NCBI RefSeq assembly: GCF_003344345.1
Contig: NZ_QPIP01000018.1
Coordinates: 1 to 24,526 of the forward strand
Origin: Wolbachia endosymbiont of Cylisticus convexus
Lineage (GTDB): Bacteria > Pseudomonadota > Alphaproteobacteria > Rickettsiales > Anaplasmataceae
DNA: 24,526 nt
Direction: 5' to 3'
In this document: positions 18,731-24,526 of the stretch, piece by piece
How the letters are laid out: each line of letters opens with the position of its first letter
Position numbering within the stretch: the stretch's first letter is position 1
The notes under the pieces: generated by a model
The model's database searches: none
What the model was told of the DNA's origin: nothing
What the model saw: the letters and a program-made list of their open reading frames with translations, nothing else
Position numbers and translations under genes: made by a program

Positions 18731-19397
18731 TTATATAGAAGGTTTGCTGCCAATAAAGCCTAAACTTACCAAATACATTTCTGTAGATTCAGATCTACTT
18801 GACTTTGGTTTGCAGTATCTTACTGTTTTAAACATTTTTTTTTAGCTCATTGCAGAAATCTTTATCAGACTCTCCTTGAAAAATTTTTACTACGAACTTG
18901 CCATCATGATTCAAGAAATGCTTTACAAAATTGAGCGCTGCTTCACATAAAAGCATAATTCTGATATGATCTAACGATTTTAAACCGCAAGATTCGGGTG
19001 CCATATCAGATAAAATTACATCAAATTTGTGATCCTTGAATTTTTCTCTTAAAATTTCAAGTCCGTTGATAATATCACACTGTATACACTCTACTCCATT
19101 AATTGAATTTATTGGTTTTATGTCAACAGCAACCACATCTGCTCCTTTCTTAGATGCAACTTGTGACCATCCACCAGGAGAAGCACCAAGATCAATAATT
19201 TTTTGCCCTTCTTGGAATAATTTAAATTTATTATCTATTTCTACTAGCTTGTATGCTGAGCGTGACCTATAACCATCCTTGCTAGTTTTTCGCACATACT
19301 GATCATTCAAATGACGATGTAGCCACCTTGTTGAAGATAGTTTTCTGCCTCTAGCCGTCTTTACTCTAGTTTTTATTGCTAATATCCTACTTATTAT
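18731..19397 (-). pseudogene. rlmE: RlmE (FtsJ/RrmJ) 23S rRNA 2'-O-methyltransferase, one base off in an A9 tract and without a normal start
   Basis: RlmE methylates U2552 of 23S rRNA. The SAM motif DLGASPGGWSQ and three residues of the K-D-K-E catalytic set are visible: Lys in SAYKLVEID, Asp in ILSDMAPES, Lys in VVKIFQGES. As read, the protein stops after NELKKNV at 18828. Removing one A from the coding A9 (plus-strand T9, 18835-18843) continues it as KKMFKTVRYCKPKSSRSESTEMYLVSLGF and ends at 18731; the catalytic Glu (TEMYLV) lies in this restored part. The N-terminus is also odd. The first usual start is TTG at 19310, but the frame is open upstream with family-like sequence (KLSSTRWLHRHL) back to 19397, with only ATA codons as possible starts and an overlap with the popZ 3' end. 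Confidence 0.85.
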
Positions 19398-19962
19398 TGA
19401 TTATATCTTTGAGCTCTTTTTCAACTACTTCTTTTACCAGTGCATGTAGATATTTATTTAGCCATTCTGAGAGCTGAGGTTTTAAAAGAGATGTAACTAA
19501 TTCTTCAACAGTAAGGTTCGCTTTTCTTTGTTGTTTATGCTGCAATTCTTTTTGCATTTTTCCAAGCAGCGCTTTGATCTCTTCCATATTCTCTTTTAAA
19601 ATTAGATGATCGTTATTTTGCGCTTGTAAGCCGCTATTACTCGCTTTGTTATTACTCATTTGGATATTATCACACAAATAAATATCTTTTTTTTCTTCTG
19701 AATTGTAGCTATGGCCATTAAATTGGTTATTGTTGCAAACCATTTCCTCACTTTGGTCATCATTATTAATGTCCTCTTTTTCACTATTTTCTTTTTTGCT
19801 ATCTTCTCCCATGTCTTCTGGGTACTCTTCGTCAAGGTATAGCACATCATCATTTTCATCCTTTATTTCTGCTTTATCGTTACTTGCGTTTTTACCCGAT
19901 ATAGCTTTTTTTATATCTTCTAAGATATCTTTTACAGATTGATTGCCTTGTTCATCATGCAT
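19387..19962 (-). CDS. popZ: PopZ-like polar organizing protein (DUF2497)
   Basis: This 191-residue protein has the PopZ layout of alphaproteobacteria. A short N-terminal helix (SVKDILEDIKKAIS, residues 9-22) resembles the usual EEILASIRRII segment. A long acidic disordered middle (about 30-120, rich in Asp, Glu, Asn, Ser) follows. A C-terminal oligomerisation domain carries LTVEELVTSLLKPQLSEWLNKYL and ALVKEVVEKEL. In Caulobacter PopZ assembles a polar matrix that anchors the chromosome origin and cell-cycle factors; the role in Wolbachia is inferred. It starts 19 bases after tolC and its 3' end overlaps the possible N-terminal extension of rlmE, suggesting one tolC-popZ-rlmE transcript. It contains a coding A8 tract (plus 19687-19694) that is in frame. 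Confidence 0.82.
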   Translation of the reverse strand: MHDEQGNQSVKDILEDIKKAISGKNASNDKAEIKDENDDVLYLDEEYPEDMGEDSKKENSEKEDINNDDQSEEMVCNNNQFNGHSYNSEEKKDIYLCDNIQMSNNKASNSGLQAQNNDHLILKENMEEIKALLGKMQKELQHKQQRKANLTVEELVTSLLKPQLSEWLNKYLHALVKEVVEKELKDIINNK

Positions 19963-19981
19963 ATTGCTAATACCATTAAAT

Positions 19982-21217
19982 TTAGAGATTTATACTATTT
20001 ATTATAAAAAGCAAATTATAAACACTGACTACATAATTGCTTTTTGCTTCAACTAAGTCTGAACGTGCTTTAAATAATGCATCTTCAGTATTCAAAAGGT
20101 CAGATGTACTCTTTAAATTTAAGTTTACCTCTTGCTCAACTCCTTCCAATGCTAGAGCTGCTGCTTTTTCCGCTTCTTGACTTGCTTTGATAATGGCCTT
20201 TGCTGTCAGCACATTATTCCAAGCATTTACAACTGCTTGTTCTATATTTTTTACCGCTTCATAATAATCGTAGGTAGACTTTTTTGCATCTATTTTAGCT
20301 CTACTGACACCAAAAGCATTAACTCCTCTTTTAAAGATTGGAACATCAAGAATAAAAATAACATTGACATTTTTTAATAGGTTGTCTAACTTTATACCAT
20401 CTTCCAAAAAATTTTTGCTTGCACTTAGATTTAAAGAAGGAAGCCACTTGGAGCTTTCAGCGATCACTTCCATTCCCGCTGCTCTTTTTTGATAAACAGC
20501 TGCTTTTAAAGATAAATTATTGGTTTTTGCTAACTGTAAACATTCATTTAGCTCTGGAACAGAAGGTAGTTTACCATTAGCTTCAAAAAGGTCATCAGCA
20601 TCTTCGCCAATCAAATGATAATAAGCAATATTTGCCAACTTTAATTTACCTTTAGCATCAACCCTTTCAGATATAGAAGACGAGAATTTTGCCTCTGCTA
20701 ACAAAACTTCAGCTTTGGTTATCTCTCCAAGGGAAAGGCGTTTTTTCATAGCTGACAAATGCTCTAAAGAAACACGCTCTTTATGTTCTCTGAGTTTTAA
20801 TATTTCTGCCTTTTGTAAAACATTAACATATGCTTTCACAGCGCTGAGTGCTACTTCTTGCTTCGACTGTTGAAATCTCATTTTTGCTGCTTTAAGAAGA
20901 TGACTTGATCGGTTGAATGTAGCAAAAGTGCCCCCACCATCTATTATCCTTTGGCTTAATATCAGGCGTTTTCCAGGTAAATTAGATTGATTATAAAGAT
21001 TAAAATTACTATCAAAATTGTACTGTAAATTAATGTCAGGTAAAAAACCAGCTAATCCAGAAGATTTTAGTTGTTTTTCAGCACTTTTATATTGGTAAAA
21101 CTGAGACTTTATTTTTGAGCTGTTTTTGATAGCTTTACTTATAGCCTCTTCCAGATCGATTGCATGGCAACTTATAGCACTAAAAGCGATTGCAAATATA
21201 ATAATCAATCGAAACAT
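19982..21217 (-). CDS. tolC: TolC-family outer-membrane efflux/secretion protein
   Basis: This is an outer-membrane factor of the TolC (OEP) family, which forms the exit duct of type I secretion and drug-efflux systems. I place the start at the ATG at 21215-21217 (MFRLIIIFAIAFSAISCHA), which gives a clean signal peptide cleaved before IDLEEAI and a protein of 411 residues; the frame is open back to a TTG at 21271. Two OEP repeats are expected, and long amphipathic coiled helices rich in Ala, Lys and Glu are seen in both halves (for example LSAMKKRLSLGEITKAEVLLAEAKF and AAALALEGVEQEVNLNLKSTSDLL). Beta segments such as DINLQYNFDSNF and LNLSASKNF would line the barrel. popZ follows after 19 bases. 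The inner-membrane partners are not in the window. Confidence 0.9.
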   Translation of the reverse strand: MFRLIIIFAIAFSAISCHAIDLEEAISKAIKNSSKIKSQFYQYKSAEKQLKSSGLAGFLPDINLQYNFDSNFNLYNQSNLPGKRLILSQRIIDGGGTFATFNRSSHLLKAAKMRFQQSKQEVALSAVKAYVNVLQKAEILKLREHKERVSLEHLSAMKKRLSLGEITKAEVLLAEAKFSSSISERVDAKGKLKLANIAYYHLIGEDADDLFEANGKLPSVPELNECLQLAKTNNLSLKAAVYQKRAAGMEVIAESSKWLPSLNLSASKNFLEDGIKLDNLLKNVNVIFILDVPIFKRGVNAFGVSRAKIDAKKSTYDYYEAVKNIEQAVVNAWNNVLTAKAIIKASQEAEKAAALALEGVEQEVNLNLKSTSDLLNTEDALFKARSDLVEAKSNYVVSVYNLLFIINSINL

Positions 21218-21254
21218 TTTACTTTCTAACATGGTATTTAAGTTACTAACATAA

Positions 21255-21268
21255 ATTACTTTAGTAAT
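21255..21268. promoter_or_regulatory. 14-bp palindrome between tolC and rplM
   Basis: ATTACT-TT-AGTAAT is a perfect inverted repeat in the divergent region, just upstream of the rplM -35 box. Similar TTACT/AGTAA words recur on both sides (21242-21247, 21312-21322). It could be an operator, but AT-rich palindromes of this size also arise by chance. Confidence 0.25.
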
Positions 21269-21283
21269 CAATAACTAATGTTG

Positions 21284-21311
21284 TTGACACTATTGAGAAA
21301 TTTAATATATA
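21284..21311 (+). promoter_or_regulatory. Promoter of rplM-rpsI
   Basis: TTGACA (21284-21289) is followed after 16 bases by TATATA (21306-21311), ending 31 bases before the rplM ATG. Strength and position fit a sigma70 promoter for the ribosomal protein pair. Confidence 0.6.
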
Positions 21312-21342
21312 GTAACTTACTATTGTGTATATAAGATAAGAT

Positions 21343-21801
21343 ATGAAAACTTTTTTCTTGAAAGAGAAACAAATCAATAAAAAGTGGCTTATTATAGATG
21401 CAGAAGGGTTAGTGGTAGGTAGGCTCGCAGCGTTTATAGCAATGCTGTTACGCGGGAAGCATAAGCCTGAGTATACACCTCATATGGACTGTGGTGACAA
21501 TATAATCATTGTTAATGCGGAAAAGGTGTGTTTTACTGGGAAGAAACTTAAAGATAAAATTTACTATAAGCATACAGGTTATCCTGGTGGTTTAAAGAAA
21601 ACTACTCCAGATACCATTTTAAATGGTAAATTTCCTGAACGTGTGATAAAAATGGCAGTAAAAAGAATGCTTGATGATGGCCCTATGGCACGTAGGCGGT
21701 TTGAAAATTTGTATGTTTATTCTAGTTCAGAGCATAAGCATCAAGGACAGCAACCTGAAAAAATAGATTTTGCCTCTTTAAATCGTAAAAATAAGAAGTA
21801 A
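21343..21801 (+). CDS. rplM: 50S ribosomal protein L13
   Basis: This 152-residue protein is L13, an early-assembling 50S protein. Characteristic stretches are [51 protein letters not shown] and the [21 protein letters not shown] block. The length is that of alphaproteobacterial L13. It is the first gene of the universally paired rplM-rpsI operon, with rpsI beginning 4 bases after its stop. A good promoter lies 31 bases upstream. The frame is intact. Confidence 0.97.
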   Translation: MKTFFLKEKQINKKWLIIDAEGLVVGRLAAFIAMLLRGKHKPEYTPHMDCGDNIIIVNAEKVCFTGKKLKDKIYYKHTGYPGGLKKTTPDTILNGKFPERVIKMAVKRMLDDGPMARRRFENLYVYSSSEHKHQGQQPEKIDFASLNRKNKK

Positions 21802-21805
21802 TGGA

Positions 21806-22249
21806 GTGAAAGTGAAAATAAATAATAATGATCAGCCAAAAAAGGCAGAAGTTGATTTACTTGGTCGTTTATATGCTACAGGCCGAAGAAAAGAATCTAT
21901 AGCAAGGGTATGGATAAAGCCAGGAAGTGGAAAATTTAGTGTTAATAAAAAAGATGATCTAATTTCTTATTTTAAAAGAGAAGCGGCGTGCCAAATGATT
22001 AAAGCACCATTTATAGTAACTTCTATGTTAGGTGAATATGATATGTTTGCAACTGTAAAAGGTGGAGGGCTATCTGGCCAAGCAGGTGCCTTAGCTCATG
22101 GAATAAGCAAAGCTTTAAGTAGTATAAGTCAAGATTTACACTCTATATTACGTAATGGTGGGTTTTTAACTAGAGATTCACGTGTTGTTGAGCGTAAGAA
22201 ATATGGTCAACATAAAGCTCGGAAAAAATGTCAATTTTCTAAGAGATAG
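21806..22249 (+). CDS. rpsI: 30S ribosomal protein S9
   Basis: This 147-residue protein is S9, whose C-terminal tail reaches the P-site tRNA. The N-terminal part has [20 protein letters not shown], the middle has [21 protein letters not shown], and the end has [25 protein letters not shown], with the Ser-Lys-Arg terminus typical of S9. The start is GTG at 21806; a second GTG two codons on is possible. A short purine-rich GGAG at 21803-21806, next to the start, gives little spacing, so translation is probably coupled to rplM. Confidence 0.96.
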   Translation: MKVKINNNDQPKKAEVDLLGRLYATGRRKESIARVWIKPGSGKFSVNKKDDLISYFKREAACQMIKAPFIVTSMLGEYDMFATVKGGGLSGQAGALAHGISKALSSISQDLHSILRNGGFLTRDSRVVERKKYGQHKARKKCQFSKR

Positions 22250-22273
22250 TGATTTTATAGTGGTGTTTTTTGT

Positions 22274-22292
22274 AAATATTGTACAAATATTT
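22274..22292. repeat. AT-rich inverted repeat after rpsI
   Basis: AAATATT (22274-22280) and AATATTT (22286-22292) are perfectly complementary around GTACA, 25 bases after the rpsI stop. Pure A-T pairing and no following T-run make a Rho-independent terminator doubtful, but it is the only hairpin between rpsI and the HU/IHF gene. Confidence 0.3.
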
Positions 22293-22334
22293 GTGTAAAG
22301 TTTATGATGTCTTCTATTTTTGTAATAAATTTAG

Positions 22335-22370
22335 TTGACTATTGACATTAGCATAATATGCTATTTATGT
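22335..22370 (+). promoter_or_regulatory. Promoter region with embedded 15-bp palindrome upstream of the HU/IHF gene
   Basis: Two overlapping promoter readings are possible: TTGACT (22335-22340) with TATGCT (22357-22362) at 16 bases, or TTGACA (22342-22347) with TTATGT (22365-22370) at 17 bases. Both overlap a perfect palindrome, TAGCATA-A-TATGCTA (22349-22363). A protein bound there would block RNA polymerase, so self-control by the DNA-binding protein encoded downstream is a reasonable guess. Confidence 0.45.
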
Positions 22371-22394
22371 GATTTTTCAATATTAAGGTAGTTT

Positions 22395-22706
22395 ATGAGT
22401 AAAGAAGATATAACAAAACAACTAAAAGAAGGTTGTGCTAGTCAGGGTATATGTATAACACAATCTGATTCAAATAAGTTGTATGACACGTTCATGGGAA
22501 TAATCAAGAATGAGATAAACTGTAAAGGTGAAATACGTCTACATGGAATAGGTACACTCTCTACTGTTATAAGTCAGGAGAGACAATGCCGTAATCCTCA
22601 AAATGGGAAGATTATGACTGTTCCTGAAAAAACAAGGATAAAATTTAAACCAAGCAAAACTTTTTTAAGTATTGTAAGGCACAAGAAAAAAGTACCTGCT
22701 ATTTAG
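22395..22706 (+). CDS. HU/IHF-family DNA-bending protein
   Basis: This 103-residue protein belongs to the HU/IHF family of small dimeric nucleoid proteins. The order of elements fits: an N-terminal helical part ([17 protein letters not shown]), then [46 protein letters not shown], which contains the beta-arm with the R-NPQ-G tip and the conserved FKPSK. GIG-T replaces the common GFGTF, and the N-terminal half is divergent, so I cannot say whether it is HU or an IHF subunit. It is preceded by its own promoter region. Its TAG stop lies 8 bases inside the convergent pdxJ 3' end. The frame is intact. Confidence 0.85.
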   Translation: MSKEDITKQLKEGCASQGICITQSDSNKLYDTFMGIIKNEINCKGEIRLHGIGTLSTVISQERQCRNPQNGKIMTVPEKTRIKFKPSKTFLSIVRHKKKVPAI

Positions 22707-23405
22707 ATATTGTCATTTTCATCCTTTTGATTACACTGTGTAAGCCATAAAATATAGCCTCGCTGATTAAAGAATGGCCTATATTAAGAGCTGAGATGTG
22801 AGGTATTTCTTTTATTCTTTTAGCGTGTTTATAAGTTATGCCGTGTCCTGCGTGGCATTCTATTCCTAGCTTGTTAATGTATTCTGTAGCATTGATAATT
22901 AACTGTAGCTTTTTCTCTGATGGATTATTGCAGTAATTTCCTGTATGAATTTCTATTATATCAGGTTTCATCTTTAACTTTTCAAGATATTTTAGTTGAT
23001 TAATATTTGGATCGATAAACAGTGAAACTTTTATGTCAGAGCTATGCATTTCCCCTATTATACTAGAAAGTTTGCTATATATATTAAAGATATCTAGGCC
23101 ACCTTCAGTTGTTAGTTCTTCTCTTTTTTCTGGTACTATACAAATCGAATAGGGTTTTACTTTTTTTGCTATTTTGAGCATTTCTTCCGTGGCTGCGATT
23201 TCAAGATTTAGCTCGGTGCTTATGTTTTTTTTAGGGTAAATACGTCTTCATCTCTAATATGTCTTCTATCCTCTCTTAAGTGCACGGTGATAAAATCTGC
23301 TCCAGCATCAATAGCTATTGTTGCTGCTTTTAGCGGATCTGGATAAAAAGTGCCACGCGCGTTGCGAAGTGTTGCAACGTGATCGATATTAACACCTAAT
23401 TTCAC
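22699..23405 (-). pseudogene. pdxJ: Pyridoxine 5'-phosphate synthase PdxJ, interrupted by -1 base in an A tract
   Basis: PdxJ condenses 1-deoxyxylulose 5-phosphate with 3-amino-2-oxopropyl phosphate to make pyridoxine 5'-phosphate, the last ring-forming step of vitamin B6 synthesis. The first frame starts at 23405 with [18 protein letters not shown] and [10 protein letters not shown], then ends early at LKKT-stop. Adding one A to the coding A8 (plus-strand T8, 23225-23232) gives [20 protein letters not shown] and joins the second frame. That frame contains [35 protein letters not shown] and LNIGHSLI, completing a 235-residue enzyme close to the usual 240. All active-site blocks are present; only the one base is missing. 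Tail-to-tail overlap of 8 bases with the HU/IHF gene. Confidence 0.88.
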
Positions 23406-23474
23406 AGTTTACCTTAAAAATTATTTATAGATTATACGTATCATTAGGTCTTCTGCATAGTCATTGTTTAATGC

Positions 23475-23517
23475 CATAGCTGGGAGACGGAGCTACTAAC
23501 AAACTCTGCCAGCTATG
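23475..23517. repeat. 9-bp perfect stem-loop upstream of pdxJ
   Basis: CATAGCTGG (23475-23483) pairs exactly with CCAGCTATG (23509-23517) around 25 bases, and GAG/CTC inside the loop can add pairs. It is GC-richer than its surroundings, lies 70 bases upstream of pdxJ and ends 46 bases before the IS5 element. It does not fold as a tRNA. It may be a terminator for a gene displaced by the insertion, or a small repeated palindrome. Confidence 0.4.
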
Positions 23518-23563
23518 TATTTTATTATCTTCAATCTGTGCAGATTAAACGACAAAACAACAT

Positions 23564-24523
23564 AAGACCTGCTGCGAATCAAGCGATAAAAAAAAGGAAA
23601 GGAGGGTGACTAAAATCAAGGTTAACTAAAAGGAGTGCTTAAGATTCACAATACCAGCAATAATATTGAACCTCAGGTTATATTTTTTCTGAAAATTGCG
23701 ATAAACATTCGACATAATCTTAAATATCTTTATCTCTCGGATCTTACTTTCTACTCTCATTCTAAATGATTTCTATTATGCTCTTTCTGCTCTGGAGTTA
23801 ATGGCTTTTTACGATACTTTTTATATGGAATTATAACATTGCTTTGCAATTTTTGCCAACCTTGATATCCAGAATCGGCATATTTTATGCTATCGAGTGG
23901 TAGATATTTTTCTTGTTTCCTTATGCGAAAATCGCTCACGATATGACTTTGACACTGATAAAATTCTTCCTCCTTCTTCGATAATAATCTCAGTTTTCAT
24001 AGTGTTGGTTCTTTTTTTTCCTGAATATGATTTCTTCCGTTTTTTACTATCTTCTGGCCTCTGTATTTGCTGTTCTGTAACATCAGCCAGAATTTTCAGT
24101 ATTTTTTCTGGTGTCATACTTCTATCTTTTGTTATAGTCACTTTTTTGGCGAGTAATGGCTCTATTCTCTTAAGTAACCTACATACATTTGCGTTGTGCA
24201 CATTGAATAGGCATCCTAAAAATCTATGTGTTATGTAAGTGCGATAGTACAAAATTACACAAAACAACTTATCTTCCAGAGTTGGTAGTTTTTATCTTCT
24301 ACCATGGCACTTTTTCTGTTTTTCAAGTTTTTCCCATCCAGACCTCACTTTTTCCACTACTTTTTCGAACTCCTCTATAGTTAAACCTGTTATATTACGA
24401 AAGTTTCTTCGGTGTTTCCTCATATTATAGTAACTAAAGCTCATTTTTTACCTTACTCAATCTGCTGATTCTTCTTCTACCTCTCTCCCATCATTTTTTC
24501 AATCACCTTTTGCAGCAGGTCTT
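23564..24523 (-). mobile_element. IS5-family insertion sequence with both terminal inverted repeats, transposase decayed
   Basis: The left end AAGACCTGCTGC (23564-23575) and right end GCAGCAGGTCTT (24512-24523) are perfect 12-bp inverted repeats, and the match continues with about two of the next three bases. They enclose 960 bases holding one degraded transposase gene on the minus strand. The outermost base could be shifted by one or two. I see no convincing target-site duplication in the flanks. The element ends only 3 bases before the end of the window. Confidence 0.8.
23636..24444 (-). pseudogene. IS5-family transposase with a stop codon and two frameshifts
   Basis: The gene starts at the ATG at 24442-24444 (MSFSYYNMRKHRRNFRNITG). 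It meets an in-frame TAA at 24292-24294, where a residue before KLPTLEDKL is expected. It continues through LFCVILYYRTYITHRFLG and KTEIIIEEGGRILSVSKSY, then shifts near 23935-23945 into DFRIRKQEKYLP and YADSGYQGWQKL. It shifts again near 23765-23770 into SFRMRVESKIREIKIF, and ends NLKHSF at 23636. The DSGYQG and F-R-x-R-V-E blocks mark the second Asp and final Glu regions of an IS5-type DDE transposase. Three separate lesions make it non-functional, although its coding T8/A8 tract (24012-24019) is itself in frame. Confidence 0.85.
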
Positions 24524-24526
24524 TTG

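Noticed and set aside
21218..21271. N-terminal extension of TolC from TTG at 21271
   Set aside because: The signal peptide begins cleanly at the ATG at 21217; the extra 18 residues would put non-signal sequence ahead of it.
23475..23517. tRNA gene at the stem-loop upstream of pdxJ
   Set aside because: No cloverleaf, T-loop or anticodon arm can be drawn; only a single stem forms.
1..24526. CRISPR array, rRNA, prophage or toxin-antitoxin genes
   Set aside because: No regularly spaced repeats, no rRNA-like sequence and no phage or toxin family motifs were seen in any frame.

Overview
The window looks like an AT-rich genome segment from Wolbachia (Anaplasmataceae, Rickettsiales), most likely an arthropod strain because it carries several insertion sequences. 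The basis is recognition of families and gene order: virB3-virB4 followed by four large virB6 paralogs, an archaeal-type class I lysyl-tRNA synthetase, a PopZ homolog, and Wolbachia-like IS110, IS5 and IS630 transposases. No database search was possible.

Layout. 1-1869 is an insertion-sequence zone: an apparently intact IS110-family transposase followed by decayed IS5-like and IS630-like scraps. 1870-2418 is rsmD (minus strand). 2523-16943 is one long minus-strand type IV secretion operon, transcribed virB3 > virB4 > virB6-1 > virB6-2 > virB6-3 > virB6-4 > a 211-residue unknown protein, mostly with overlapping or nearly touching genes. Divergent from it is lysK (17007-18584, plus). Next come the minus-strand cluster tolC > popZ > rlmE (21217 down to 18731), then plus-strand rplM-rpsI and an HU/IHF-family gene, which converges on minus-strand pdxJ. 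The window ends with a decayed IS5-family element (about 23564-24523) that keeps both terminal inverted repeats.

Function. VirB3, VirB4 and the VirB6 set would form the inner-membrane and energising part of the Rickettsiales vir (T4SS) machine. VirB6-2, -3 and -4 are unusual: each starts with a lipoprotein signal and carries a large extracytoplasmic domain before the VirB6 membrane core. The other genes are housekeeping: translation (lysK, rplM, rpsI, rsmD, rlmE), vitamin B6 synthesis (pdxJ), outer-membrane export (tolC), polar organisation (popZ) and nucleoid structure.

Main observation. Four non-IS genes (virB4, virB6-2, rlmE, pdxJ) are out of frame, each by exactly one base, and each at an A/T homopolymer of 8 or 9. 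Restoring one base gives full-length proteins of about 802, 803, 192-221 and 235 residues. By eye, the only other non-IS coding tracts of 8 or more (lysK A8, popZ A8) are in frame, and tracts of 7 or fewer are all in frame. Candidate explanations are transcriptional slippage rescue as reported in AT-rich endosymbionts, reversible tract-length switching of the secretion system, early gene decay, or homopolymer errors in the assembly. The sequence alone cannot separate these.
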